A DNA stretch of 64,000 bases from Nematopogon swammerdamellus (GCA_946902875.1 OX336353.1:19295151-19359150), one strand, 5' to 3'. Counted from the stretch's first letter, positions 30,832-41,802 are shown. Program-made: numbers and translations. Notes: a model not told the origin generated them from the sequence alone.

Positions 30832-31183
30832 CTAGCCAGGGAAATTTAAGAAAAAAAAATCGGAGTAATTAATTTTTGTAGAAAAAAATTTAACTGAATA
30901 TTTTTTTGGTAAAACTACAGGCATTCTGGTTTTATTTGGAATACTGATCAATAGCAGAGTTATTTAGGCTACCAATAAAAAAAATTACAATTAATTATAT
31001 TTGCAAATTTGTAGTTGTAGTACCTAAAAATGTTGTACGAGAAATTTTCAACGTTTTTCAAAAAATGCTCATATCATAAAAAACAAATGACTCCGATTTT
31101 TTTTTCTTATTTTTCCCTGGGTAGGTAGTCATAAACTGTAGGCCAGTCTCTGGTTCCCGCTTGACGTTGAGACACGTTGTATA
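30832..31183. mobile_element. MITE copy 2 (inverted relative to 13.9 kb), one end truncated
   Basis: Starts inside the inverted repeat at ctagccaggga and runs through ttattggtagcc-type sequence (reversed) and tttttccctggg to ggttcccgcttgacgttgag. The extreme left end is absent. Confidence 0.8.
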
Positions 31184-31188
31184 TATAA

Positions 31189-31931
31189 GGTATTTCATTA
31201 GTAGGTAACGATACGCTAAGGGGTGTATGTGTATCAGATACTGATCACGTTCCCATACCCATTTTTTTTACGATTTAAAAAAACCTACTCACTCCTCTTT
31301 TACGTGAAGTGCGCGTATTTCACCTTAATAAGTACGTTTTTTATATCGTAAAAAAATTGGTATGGGAACGTGATCAGTATCTGATACACATATTAGTCGT
31401 CTGGTTCCAGTATGCCACCCCTGACGGTTATGACGGTATGAGCTATCGGTACCGTCAACAAAAAAGTCGGATAGACGAATACTCCCGCCACCAGATGTTA
31501 AACTGAACTGTCGTTACTTCGTATTTCAGGCATAGAATTAATATGTACTACCATGTAATAATAATTCTACGTAATTAAGTGACATGACTAGTGAAGCTAG
31601 CGCACACGTCATAGTCATATTACTATTCCTTTTTTTACTCGTATTGGCATTTGAACACAACAAATGTTAGTAATAAAACAAATAACACCAAAAAAAAACT
31701 AAATTCGTACACGCGCGAGGGGTAGGTAGCTCAATTACACATATAATACGGGCGTGGCTACGCGGTATTATATTCTTGTGCTACGCGACAGCGATACTAA
31801 CGCTACTGAGCTAGGCGTCAGCGGGTGTGGCGTGAGGCGCGATGTGCGGAAGCGCGGGCTGAGGTAGCAGCAAACCAGCAATAGACAAGTAATACATCCC
31901 TTAGCGCGTCGTTACCTAATATTGATATACC
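31189..31931. mobile_element. 743-bp TIR element with 6-bp target duplication
   Basis: Left end ggtatttcattagtaggtaa and right end ttacctaatattgatatacc are imperfect inverted repeats extending about 37 bp (through cgctaaggg/cccttagcg). The hexamer atataa flanks both sides (31183-31188, 31932-31937). A second, stronger inverted repeat (31226-31392) lies just inside the left end. There is no transposase; the superfamily is not recognised. Confidence 0.65.
31226..31392. repeat. 58-bp inverted arms, about 50-base loop
   Basis: tgtatcagatactgatcacg and cgtgatcagtatctgataca anchor arms 31226-31283 and 31334-31392; pairing continues through ttcccatacc/ggtatgggaa and the A/T runs with few mismatches. 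Confidence 0.85.
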
Positions 31932-31937
31932 ATATAA

Positions 31938-32877
31938 CTGCAAATTAACAATTTTATTCTTTTTTTCCTATACTTGTGCTGTGAGATCTTGCTTCCTGCC
32001 AAATTTCACAATTCTAGATCAATGGGAAGTACCCTATAGGATTTGGTGTGAGTTTGCAAGTATCAAAATAAATGGCATACCTACATTCCCGTATCTTTTG
32101 GTTGCGTTGACTAAAGCATGACTTTTTTTTTACACCTCCAATGGACCGTAGGCCTTAGTATTTGATATTAATTTCAACTTAAACCCGTCCCTGAGAAAAA
32201 AGGGTCTTGACAGATTTATGTGACGGATAGACAGACGGACGGACGGACGGACAATAAAGTGATCTTATAAGCATTCGTTTTTTTTTTACTTTCGCTTGCT
32301 TTCTTGTTATTGGGGTACCGTACCACCCCAAAAACAAGAATGCTCCAAAAGAGGGTGTCGCAAACCTTCGCAATTACCGTACGTTTAGCGTCGCAAGTTT
32401 TAATTGCGAATATCGCCATAAAGATAGCGCGGGGGACTCGACCGTTGCGTCGCCCCGCGTACGTGCCCGGCATTTTGCGCGTGTGGACCCGGCTTTGTAG
32501 TCTAAATATCCCTGGCGTTGTTCGCCTATTCTGCGACATTTGCGAATTAATGGACGTTTCACTTCCTGGATAGGGCGTGTAGGGTTTTTATTTTATGCGT
32601 ACTTAAAAGTTAAGTTACAGTTAAAAGTACTAGTAATAAAGGGTCTTTGTCGTTTGCGTATTTTTAATTAATTCGCGAGAAATTATTAAAAATTCAAAAA
32701 TTTTATAATGATAGATAATATTTAAAAATACATTTAAGATAGACTACCTATTTATTCTAAAACAAATCGTTCGTTTACTGCAGAGGTATGTCCTTTTTTT
32801 ATTGAAGGCACGACAGGTGTCTAACGACGCCCATGGACATACGGTCGTATGCGGCGGTTGCGAATGCCACGCCGACC
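31938..32877. other. No gene seen; E-repeat scrap and GC-rich block
   Basis: An E-like gacagacggacggacgg piece lies at 32220-32255. Block 32380-32575 is CpG-rich with frames in several phases, none resembling a known protein. At 32800-32880 there is another retroposon-like edge before SINE-A. Confidence 0.4.
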
Positions 32878-33162
32878 TGGAGGCTGACCGTGGTTTGGAT
32901 TCCACGTTAAACTGTAGGTCCCTTCCCTTCTTACCTTACTAGGTGGTAGGGTTTATCGCGATCGGGTTGGTACCAGCGCACTGAATGAAACGTCGGTCGA
33001 AACGGCTATGTAAATAGTTCGTGTTTTCCGTCCAGTTCAGTGTGGCCGACATGAAATGAAGGGAAGCACTGAAATGGCACCAAGTTCACCCGGTGTTATG
33101 GGCTGACATCACGGATGTTGTAGGTGATGTAGCCAACCGTGTCAGTTTACATAAAAAAAAGA
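32878..33162 (+). repeat. SINE-A with the last bases of the 5S-like head
   Basis: Begins ggaggctgaccgtggtttgg and includes the whole body to gtcagtttacataaaaaaa. Only the 3-prime edge of the head is kept. Confidence 0.87.
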
Positions 33163-34562
33163 ATAATGTGACATTTTGGGTGGATTTTCGTTCTATATGT
33201 AAAACCGAATAAATTTTTACATATAACCTTTTTTATTGTTAACATTTTAAATTTTTCTGTACTTTTGTTCGAAAAAAGCAACAAATATGTTTCAGTGTCA
33301 GGTGTAGGATCACGCTCTTTCGGATAGGTACTTAATCCTGTAGATTTCCATTTATAAAATAAAAAAAACAAATAAAATAAAATAATTTAGTTTATTGTTT
33401 TATTTTGTTTATTTAATTAAAGATATAATTATGTTAAATTCTTCCCAATTTTAAAACTGAGAATAAGACGGCGATTATCTAATTTGAGCACTTACTGTAG
33501 AGGAATTTCAGAAATTCACAATTTTCATCGAGGATCCTAAACAAAGGTGGCCTAGGACAAATTCAGTACGCACCGAATAAATTCACTCACCGCCAACAAA
33601 AAGCCCGCCATTTGGCCAAACAAAACGTGTCGCTGCCTGCCGTCGAGCCCTGATAAAAGATACCCCACACAAAGATACCCCGACAAAGGCGACAAAATTT
33701 AGGTCCTAATTAATGGAAGGCCCACTAAGGCCGAAAAGGAGGGTGCTTGGGGGGGAGGGGGGGGGGGGGGGGGGGGGGGGTAATGGCCACGGCGCCATTA
33801 AACGCCAAATAATGCCGGCACCGAAACGGCCAGTCTAAATATTAGGCCGAAAGTTGTGAAAAGGCAGAAGAAAGTGAAAAGGGCGTTGCGGGTACGACGG
33901 GCGCCGCTAAAAGGGATGATACGCGGAAAAAGTTTGGAAATTTTGGCGGAGCGCGGGCCGAAACGGTTGACGAGGCTTGTTATTGGATTTTTTTATTGCT
34001 TTTATTGTACTAAATTTTGTATTTAAAAAGATCAAGGATGGTTGAGTGTGTGATTAATATTTTTTGTTGAATTTAGTTAGTTTTATTTGCAAGAAAAACT
34101 TACGATTTATTTCAACCAATCTATGTGTACTGTAAGGAAGTTTGACCAAAGCGCTAATAATTTTGTTTAAATCTATTTATATTTTAGTGTGTATACATTT
34201 TAAAATGAATAACTATTATTAGTTTAATTGTAGGTATTTTACTCTAAAATTTAGCGCAATGCTTGCCTTGCTTTCAATGTAACTTTTCTTTATTTATTTT
34301 ATATTACTATTATATTGTAATTTATAATATTGTATTAATCTGGAAAAAAAAATTAATACTTTCATTAGATATTTTACAGACAAGTATCTACATAAAGTAA
34401 ACGGTAATTTTCAAACATAAAATGATTTTACAGGAAAAAATTATATAATTTCTGTACATTTGTAACTACCAACGCTCCATAGTTCGCACTTTCTATATAC
34501 ATCCCTCAGCAAGAAACACAATTACATGACCCGCAAGCGTAAGTCGCGACACACACTTCGTA
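33163..34562. other. No gene seen; unique block and G-run
   Basis: Block 33590-33980 is unlike the repeats around it (ccgccatttggcc, gccgaaacgg) and contains a G-run. The rest is AT-rich. No coding frame recognised. Confidence 0.4.
33749..33780 (+). repeat. Poly-G run (7 G, A, 24 G)
   Basis: The sequence shows an almost pure G-run; the true length may be uncertain because such runs assemble poorly. It could form a G-quadruplex. Confidence 0.85.
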
Positions 34563-34570
34563 CTAACAAC

Positions 34571-36203
34571 CAGTGGCGGCTGGTGACCTATGGGACTGGG
34601 TGTGCGCACAGCACACCCAGTCCCATAGGTACCTAGCGCACAGTGTGCGCTAACTTACTCGTAGTACTAAACCCAAACGTGAATCTAATGGATACCGAGA
34701 CGTGATTTTTTATTTTATTTTCATGTCTGAGTTAATTGCCCAAATTATGTAAAAGTATTCTCACTCAACAGATACATAGTTGAAAGACAAAATAAGGTAA
34801 GGATAAAAGTGATAAAATTATTAAAATGTAAGTAATAAAAATGTACTCACTTTTAGATTGAAATATCTAGGTATGGTGTTTTGAAGAACACGCCAGCGAA
34901 TTTATGAAAATTATGAAGAAATCAGTCACACACACACACCACACACACTACAGTTTGATTGGGTAGGTCTAATATTGTTCTATTTATTTCGTTTTTAATA
35001 TAGTCAACACTGAATCCACTCATTTTTATAACGCACTAGAAACACAACCAGAGTCCTAATTGCTCGAAGAACCAAAGCGACACTTCACTGCGCAGTGGCC
35101 ACCGAGCACCGAGCCGCGCGGCCGCCGGGGCGCCTCCGCGCGCGAGGCGTGGCCGGCGCGCGCGCCCGCGCCCGTCGGCCAGCCTTGCCGCGCCGGGCAA
35201 TGAAGAAAACTTCACAATGTACTGTTAACTGACGAAAAGTCGTTCAAACTGCTAAAAAACTGATTTGCAAAACATCCCGGCGCGGCAAAGATATATTACG
35301 TACAATATTTCATCTAAGCGGTGGCGGCGCGGCGGCGCGGAACGGCCATCATCGGTCGACGCGACGACGACGGGTCTCGCCCCGAACTGAGATGGCGCGG
35401 CGCGCGCGGCGCGGCGCGGCGCGGCGAGCGATCGTTCGGATGATCGCGCGACCAACAACGCGAAAATAGCGAAATATGCAGTATCATTAATGTTTGTCGT
35501 AACATTCGAATATTTTATAAATTACCATTCGAATAATCAAATCGATATTCGAATAATTCAAATTATTCAATTGCAAACTCGATCTGTTATATAAATATAA
35601 GAAACACCCATATTGCAAAAATGGACTCGCCTGTCGGTTCGTGCTACAGCGTATGTGTAGGTACTTAGCGCTTGTGTGTGTGTGACTTCGACCCAGAGTT
35701 TGGATCGCCCCCGCCGCGCCCGCGCGCCCGCGCCCCCCGCCCGCGCGTGCCTTCGGTCGGGTTTACGATCTCGGCTTACTTCGGCTCATCGTCGGCTGCC
35801 TCGGTCGCGACGTGTCGCACGCGCGTCTATCCACAATATACTGTCCTTCTTTTTCCGTCGTGTGTCACACGCAGAAGGCCACACATAATCGTATGAATAG
35901 TGTTTTGTTTCACGCGGCGGGGCAGCGGCGTTTGACATTTTCTCATAGTAAACGTTCGCGGTGTTTTGTACTGCACTCGGCGCGGCGAGCTCGGCGGCTA
36001 TACGTAGTATGTAGTACGTATTACGTACAGCAAAATCGTGCCTTGTTGTCTAGGAAATAGGATCGAATTCAGTTTGATATTTTTACTTCGATCGGTTTCA
36101 TGGAGAATGTTTAATATTTTAATTTATTTCTTTCTTTCGGGTGAAGGCGTTATGTTTTGTGGTAGTGCGGCGCACGAACGCACTTAAGGGCCAGCCGCCA
36201 CTG
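34571..36203. mobile_element. Non-autonomous hAT-like element with CpG-rich interior
   Basis: 13-bp inverted ends cagtggcggctgg (34571-34583) and ccagccgccactg (36191-36203) are flanked by the exact 8-bp duplication ctaacaac (34563-34570 and 36204-36211). The CAGTGG ends and 8-bp duplication are typical of hAT. The 1633-bp interior has no transposase. It includes a perfect 20-bp palindrome near the left end and two very CpG-rich blocks (35090-35460, 35690-36000) with an AT-rich part between them containing repeated attcgaat. Confidence 0.85.
34586..34630. repeat. Perfect 20-bp inverted repeat, 5-base spacer
   Basis: acctatgggactgggtgtgc and its exact reverse complement, separated by gcaca, just inside the hAT-like left end. 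Confidence 0.92.
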
Positions 36204-36211
36204 CTAACAAC

Positions 36212-37084
36212 TACACGTACATATGTACTATGAGGACATAACTACTAATGTTTATTCTGAAATACATATATACACAAAGTCACGCGTGCTTCGCGGTGGG
36301 GTTGGCAGAGACAACGAATCTCCACGTGCCACAATCCTGCCTGACACGCCTATCCCATCTCTTTCATTGTCGTAATCTTCTCAATAATTATAGTAATGTT
36401 TTCGGTTGGGCGGTATAACTGAAAGGGACTTACTTTTGTCGACGTTTCGTCGACGAGCATAATATAATGGACAAAACGTTGACAAAAGTGAGTCGCTTTC
36501 AGTTATACCGCGTTTATCCGTACCATTTAATAAGTGTTAATGTTTAACATATTTATTTTGTGACTGTCAAACATACATAGACAGCTGATAGCATCTGATG
36601 ACATATTAAGCAGAAAATTTTGATTCAGTAGATGGAATTTCAAGTCAAAATTAAAAGTACAAATGGTTTTTTCTTTTTCAAAATATGAGTTATTTATTGC
36701 CCCTTCTCCGAACCTACATCCCTCCTCTTCATCACATCATAAGCTTCCCCTCTACCGACCTCAGTCGCGCGACCCGCGATGTGTTCCTAACTTTTTGCGC
36801 CCTAACCCAGAGCATTCGGGCAAATGTGAACATTTGCACATGTTTATTTGGTCTGTAGCTTTTTATCCCCCTCCAGGGTCATTTGTAGCTTCTCAAACTG
36901 TTTACAGCGTCAGTCGAGTCCCAAGTTTAGTTTTGGGGGTTGTTATCGTAAAATAAACGTATATGAGAGTTATATCGGAGGAATTATTAACCCGATGGTG
37001 AAACGGAAGCAGAAGTGGTCCTTGGTGGTCTGTTGGTGGTACATGGTTGAAATTTTCGATGGATAAAAGAGGAAACTACATACA
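36212..37084. other. No gene seen; small inverted repeat and scraps
   Basis: A piece at 36290-36370 (ggcagagacaacgaatctcc, cacgtgccacaatcctg) resembles a segment at about 53370. An inverted repeat lies at 36410-36511. Nothing coding recognised. Confidence 0.4.
36410..36511. repeat. Short foldback, about 38-bp arms
   Basis: gcggtataactgaaag faces ctttcagttataccgc; the arms continue through cttttgtc-gacgttt / aaacgtt-gacaaaag with a few mismatches. Confidence 0.8.
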
Positions 37085-37388
37085 TAGATACTACAAGCTG
37101 TATCCTGACAATCGGCGTAAGTAGGGTAATCGTTGCTGTGCTGTAAGAACCCTGGTGAATGAGAGCGCAGCATTTGGACAAGATAACTATCAAGCAGTAA
37201 ATTAAGGCATGAAAACCCACCTGCTGCATGACTCGGTGGAAGAACCGCGCCAAGTGAGTGGTGGTTAACCTGTCGCCCTTTAGCACGACATCGTGTCCTT
37301 ATACCTTATTCACCTTTTTCGACATGCACGGGGAGATATGCAGTGGGGCTGTTCTTTTTGTGTATCGGCCCCACACGGTTCTTTAAAT
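37085..37388 (-). repeat. D-repeat with head C
   Basis: Read on the minus strand: head C (accgtgtggggccg, atgcagtg, gacatgca reversed) at 37315-37385, then the D body, ending at the reverse of tgtatcctgacaatcggcgt. Three more copies lie at 40.1, 43.6 and 63.8 kb. Confidence 0.75.
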
Positions 37389-37446
37389 ATTTTAATATCA
37401 AAGAGGAAATTAGAGAGATAAATTCGTTCCCAGCCAGGTTTCGACT

Positions 37447-37858
37447 TTTTCTTTTTATGTAATCCGGTATGGGTGGCTGAGTTGGGGGGGGGCCAAAGAG
37501 CATGCTCCGACCAGCCAATATCACCTCCGAGAAGGTAGGTGCCATACCGGAGACTTCCCTGGATTGCTGTCTATACTGGACTAGAGGAGAACACAACCGG
37601 GGCTGCTATGCGGCCATCTTACATCCATTACGGTGGTACCAACCCAGTCGGCTACAATTTGAGCCTACCACCTAGTAAGGGGCAAGGGAAGGGACCTACA
37701 GTTTTACACCGGTTCCGAACGGTGAAGCAGCAGGTGTAGGTATGCACGTAAATTTTTTCGTCAGAAAAAACTCATTGGTACACGCCGACGGGATTCGAAC
37801 CGCGGACCTCTCGCATGAGAAGCCGATGCCCAAACCACTCGGCCACCCGCCGCTTAAA
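37447..37858 (-). repeat. SINE-B, full length, minus strand
   Basis: The tail at the left (atgtaatccggtatgggtgg) leads through the body and linker to the tRNA-like head: reverse of ggattcgaac box B at about 37790 and of ggccgagtggtttgg box A at about 37837. Confidence 0.9.
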
Positions 37859-37859
37859 G

Positions 37860-38010
37860 CCGCCGCCGCTCAAACATTCAAAGGTTGACTGGAAGAAATC
37901 CCTGTAAGGGATAAGTACGGCTTTGCCCCTCGTGTAAATTCTATATCGATCTTGTTTCTGTAAAATGTTTTTCGAGCAACAAAATATTTCTATCTATCTA
38001 TCTACATATA
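37860..38010 (+). repeat. LINE 3-prime scrap with (CTAT)n tail
   Basis: ggttgactggaagaaatccc and gtaaaatgtttttcgagcaa resemble common lepidopteran LINE C-terminus and 3-prime UTR sequence; a tctatctatcta run ends it. Confidence 0.5.
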
Positions 38011-38019
38011 TTAATTAAT

Positions 38020-38380
38020 TTTTAGGGTTCCGTATCCGTCGTACGGGACCCTATTACTAAGCCTACGCCATCTTTCTGTCTGTCATTCTATCTGTCCGAA
38101 GGCTGTACCTCTTGAACCGTAATAGATAGCCCGTTGAAATTTTCATAGAATATGTATTATTATGGCCGATATAACAACAAATAATAAAAATAAGTAAAAG
38201 TAAAAAATTCACAGGAACAGGGACCCCATACAAGAAACTAAAAAGTGTATGCGCGCCATCTACCGAAAAGAGTATGAACTATTTTAACTAATCCATAGAT
38301 AGCGTGAGTGGCGCTGACCATGACATAGCGATACGGAACCCTCGGTGCGCGAGTTCGACTCGCACTTGGCCGGTTTTTAT
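38020..38380 (-). repeat. E-repeat, full length, minus strand
   Basis: agggttccgtatccgtcgta at the left, (tctg)n, aaccgtaatagatagccc, ccatacaagaaact, then aaccctcggtgcgcgagttc and cacttggccggtttt at the right: all landmarks present in reverse. Confidence 0.85.
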
Positions 38381-38404
38381 ACAGCTAACTCGCTTTCTAT
38401 AGTT

Positions 38405-38750
38405 AGAATTTTTTTTTTTTTTTTTATTGAAACTGACATGGTTGTCTACATCACCTACAACAACCGTGATGTCAGCCCATAACACCGGGTGAACTTGGTG
38501 CCACGTCAGTGCTTCCCTTCGGTCGTGCCGGCTACACTGAACTGAACGGAAAACACAAACTATTTACATAGCCGTTTCGACCGACCTTTCATTCAGTGAG
38601 GTGGTACCAACCCGGGCGGGTTAAACCCTACCACGTAGTAATATAAGAAGGGAGTCATTATCCCTTAGTCGCCTTTTACGACATACACGGGGAGAGATGC
38701 AGTGGGGCTATTCTTTTAAAGTAGGTACCGGCCTCACACGGTATATCCCC
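38405..38750 (-). repeat. SINE-A body with head C instead of the 5S-like head
   Basis: A poly-T tail precedes the whole body in reverse; where the 5S-like head should be, the sequence is ccttagtcgccttttacgac followed by gcagtggggctattctttta and ggcctcacacggt, the reverse of head C. The junction is ggagtcattatcccttag. Confidence 0.85.
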
Positions 38751-39052
38751 GGTAGAAATGCCCCTAGTAGAACGACCACTCGATTTAAACCCACCTCTTT
38801 ATACCTATTACCCCTCAATTCTACAAGCTAGACGGAATGTTAGCGGGCACACACAGTCGGAACTAACAAGTGGGTTTTGTTCGAGCGTTTAAAAAAAATA
38901 ATCAAAGCAAGTACTCTCTTATCAACGGAGCGAAAGCAGGTCAAGTGGACACAGCGGCTCTGCTGAATTTTTCAGAAATTTTTACATCGGATATTCACGT
39001 TTTGAGTTCAGGTGGAAAGTTTTTGGTGGCGTTTCGAGAGGGATGGTTATAG
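38751..39052. other. No gene seen
   Basis: Unique interval between two opposed head-C SINEs. Confidence 0.4.
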
Positions 39053-39357
39053 GTACCGTGTGGGGCCGGTACTTTAAAAGAATAGCCCCACTGCATCACT
39101 CCCCGTGTATGTCGTAAAAGGCGACTAAGGGTTGTGACTCCCTTCTTATATTACTAGGTGGTAGGTTTTAACCCGCCCGGATTGGTGCCACCGCGCTGAA
39201 TGAAAGGTCGGTCGAAACGGCTATGTAAATGGTTGTGTGGCCGGCACGACCGAAGGGAGGCACTGACGTGGCACCAGGTTCACCCAGTGTTATGGGCTGA
39301 CATCACGGATGTTGTGGGCGATGTGGCCAGACGTGTCAGTTTCCATAAAAAAAAAGA
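39053..39357 (+). repeat. SINE-A body with head C, plus strand
   Basis: accgtgtggggccggtactt at 39056, agccccactgca, gtcgtaaaaggcgactaagg, then gtgactcccttcttatatta and the SINE-A body to gtcagtttccataaaaaaa. Same junction as the 38.4 and 61.7 kb copies. Confidence 0.87.
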
Positions 39358-40074
39358 TGTGAAATTACAAAATTAAAAAAAAACCCGACCCTTAAAAAGC
39401 CAAAAATAATTTCCATTTACTTACTTAAAGGTGTCGGGGGCCGCTAAGTAAATTCCCGTGCAGCTCTGAGTTTATATATTTTTTTTACTTACCATCAAAT
39501 AATAAAAAAAATTTAAAGTGAAAAATTAAGGGGGCTCCCCATACAAGAAACTTATTTTTTACAATTGATTGTGATGCGGAAGCCACGGTGCGCCAGTACG
39601 ACTCGCACTTGGCCGGATTTTTCGAAAAACACCTACATTAATTTTAATCACAATGCAACCCACATGACCGCTGAAGGGAAATCTCTCTAGAAAGCTCTAG
39701 AATCGCATCTAAAAGCAGAACAGCCAACCTAATAGAGCGAGGGCGGAAGCTGCAACAAAACAAATAGAAAAAACTACAAAGCAAACGTCACTTCGTTGCT
39801 GGAGGCGCGCAAACTCCGACGAAGTTAATATTAAAGTCATAAAAACAGAGTTCAAAGTACCCGGGGCGTATGGAAAATTGTTTTGGTGCAAGGGATTCGA
39901 AATGAAATAAAGTCGAGTGCGGTCGGACTACGTTATTGTACCTACATACATACATAATATTCAGCAACAAACTTCGCAAGTCACAGTTTCGTTAGTACCT
40001 TATCACAAGAATTATAGATAGTCACAAATAATAATTAACCCATACTACCGCCTCACAAGAACATTAATATACAT
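39358..40074. other. No gene seen; partial E-repeat
   Basis: E-repeat scraps at about 39530-39625 (ccccatacaagaaact, cgactcgcacttggccgg). Block 39690-39900 is unique and moderately GC-rich. Confidence 0.45.
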
Positions 40075-40397
40075 ACATATCACACAAGCTGAATCCCGAC
40101 AATCGGGGTAAGCAGAGTAATCGGTGTTGTGCTGCAAGAACTCTGGTAAATTACAGCACAACACCGACCACCACGTTTCGCAAATTATTCGACCAAGATT
40201 CAATCGATCAAGCAGCAAGTAAGGCATGAAACCACTGCATGACTCGGTGGAAGTACCATGCCAAGGTGAGAGGTGGCGAGCCTGTCGCCCTTTAGCACGG
40301 CATCTTGTCCTTATCCCTTAGTCGCCTTTTACGACATGCACGGGGAGAGATGCAGTGAGGCTATTCTTTTTAAGTACCGGCCCCACACAGTAATATT
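40075..40397 (-). repeat. D-repeat with head C, best copy
   Basis: From the right: head C (accgtgtggggccgg reversed) at 40318-40393, ccttatccctta, then the D body. It carries a conserved hairpin, cggtgttgtgctg and cagcacaacaccg, around 40121-40167. It ends in the cacacatacata-like left edge. Confidence 0.8.
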
Positions 40398-40964
40398 TAC
40401 AGCATAAACATGACTACTTAAAAATCTGACCACTCTGCCTATTACATAACCTAACATTTGTTGTAGTAAAGACGGATGGGTAACCGGAACGTAAATATTG
40501 TCAATTTGTAAATTATTTTAGGGTTGAAGTAAATTTTATATATTTAACAATAATAGCTGCAATCATTTTAAATTCTTTAAAGAGAGATTAACACCGCAAA
40601 CGTAAATAAAATTCAATCTGCTTATATAAATATGTTCAAACTCTAAAATAAAATAAATACACTAACATACGGTTTTACAGAAATTTACAATTATAATTTT
40701 GTACACAATACGAATGCTTTAACGAGCATTTTGATTGTCAGTCGGAATGGTTTAGGCTTCACGCTCGTCTGTCATTCCTAGTATACCTAAGCAAAAAGCC
40801 CTGTTGAACAACTCAAAGGGTTTGCTCATTATTCAAATATCCTCATATACATTAAAACAGACCGTAGTAGAAATTGGAATTACTTTCGCTGACTAGCAGT
40901 AAATTTTTTAAAATACGAGTATTTGAAGGAATAAATGAATGATAATTTTATTATTATAATTAGC
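40398..40964. other. No gene seen; AT-rich
   Basis: AT-rich unique sequence. Confidence 0.4.
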
Positions 40965-41215
40965 TTTAGCCCGCGGCTTCGCTCGCGTGAAATTCGTATT
41001 TAAAAATTAAGCCCGCTACCGTAACTTTATTTCGGCGGGCGGAACAAATCGGTTTGTAAGAGAGCCACATCTTAGCGCAACCAGAAGTGAATTTTATTTA
41101 GCCTATCTTATGTCCGGTATAATCAAATATGCTTGTGCCAAGTTTCATCTAATTCGGATGATCGGTTTAAGAGTTATGGATGAACATACATACATACAGA
41201 AAATATTTCTCAAAA
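40965..41215 (+). repeat. Dispersed repeat beginning gcccgcggcttcgctcgcgt
   Basis: Shares its first 35 bases with the ends of the palindromic complex at 28.6 and 29.9 kb; then ttcatctaattcggatgatc, ggtttaagagttatggatga and catacatacata, typical of a common lepidopteran repeat. Confidence 0.65.
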
Positions 41216-41271
41216 TCTTAAATTTAGTTTTAGTATCATACATATAGTCTACGAACTAGTATCTCATAAAG

Positions 41272-41365
41272 CAAAGTAACTTACTCCATGACCATCCCTT
41301 ACATATTTATTATTAAAACAAAGTAACTTACTCCATGACCATCCTTTACAGATTTATTATTAGTA
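41272..41365. repeat. 47-bp tandem duplication
   Basis: caaagtaacttactccatga starts at 41272 and again at 41319; the two units differ at a few positions. Confidence 0.85.
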
Positions 41366-41569
41366 TTGATATGATTGATATTATAAAAAAAAATATCGAA
41401 TATTTCAACTGGCAGTGGCAATGTACCGAAGATATGAATTCGTATACGCGGGTCCATTCTGTTTGCCAGCCACCTCCGTCCATAAACCATTTTAACTTAG
41501 TATTTTAGGGTGGTCGGCGCGATCTAGGCTTGGACCGAGGTTCGATTCCGGCCGACGGTTTATCTTTTC
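41366..41569. other. No gene seen; box-B-like motif
   Basis: aggttcgattccggccgacg near 41530 resembles a tRNA box B, but box A is not evident. Confidence 0.35.
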
Positions 41570-41802
41570 TTTTTGTGGTGGCTGAGTCGGGGCGGTCGAA
41601 CACATGCTCCGACCAGCCAATTTCACCTACGAGAAGGTAGGTGCCACACCGGAGACTTCCCTGGATTGCTGGCTATACTGGACTAGAGGAGAACACAATC
41701 GAGGCTGCTATGCGGCCATCTTACATCCAGTACGGTGTTACCAACCCAGTCGGCTACAATTTGAGCCTGCCATCAGGGAAGTAAGGGGCAAGGAAAATCT
41801 TA
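41570..41802 (-). repeat. SINE-B body, minus strand
   Basis: ggtggctgagtcggggcggt through ctggattgctggctatactg to caatttgagcctgcc; the head and the ends of the body are missing. Confidence 0.85.

Noticed and set aside
32216..32573. Overlapping plus and minus frames near 32.4 kb as a gene
   Set aside because: Frames overlap on both strands in a GC-rich block and run into E-repeat sequence; no motif recognised.
35252..36060. Alanine/arginine-rich frames in the CpG-rich interior of the hAT-like element
   Set aside because: Low-complexity GC-rich DNA opens many frames at once; none has a domain.
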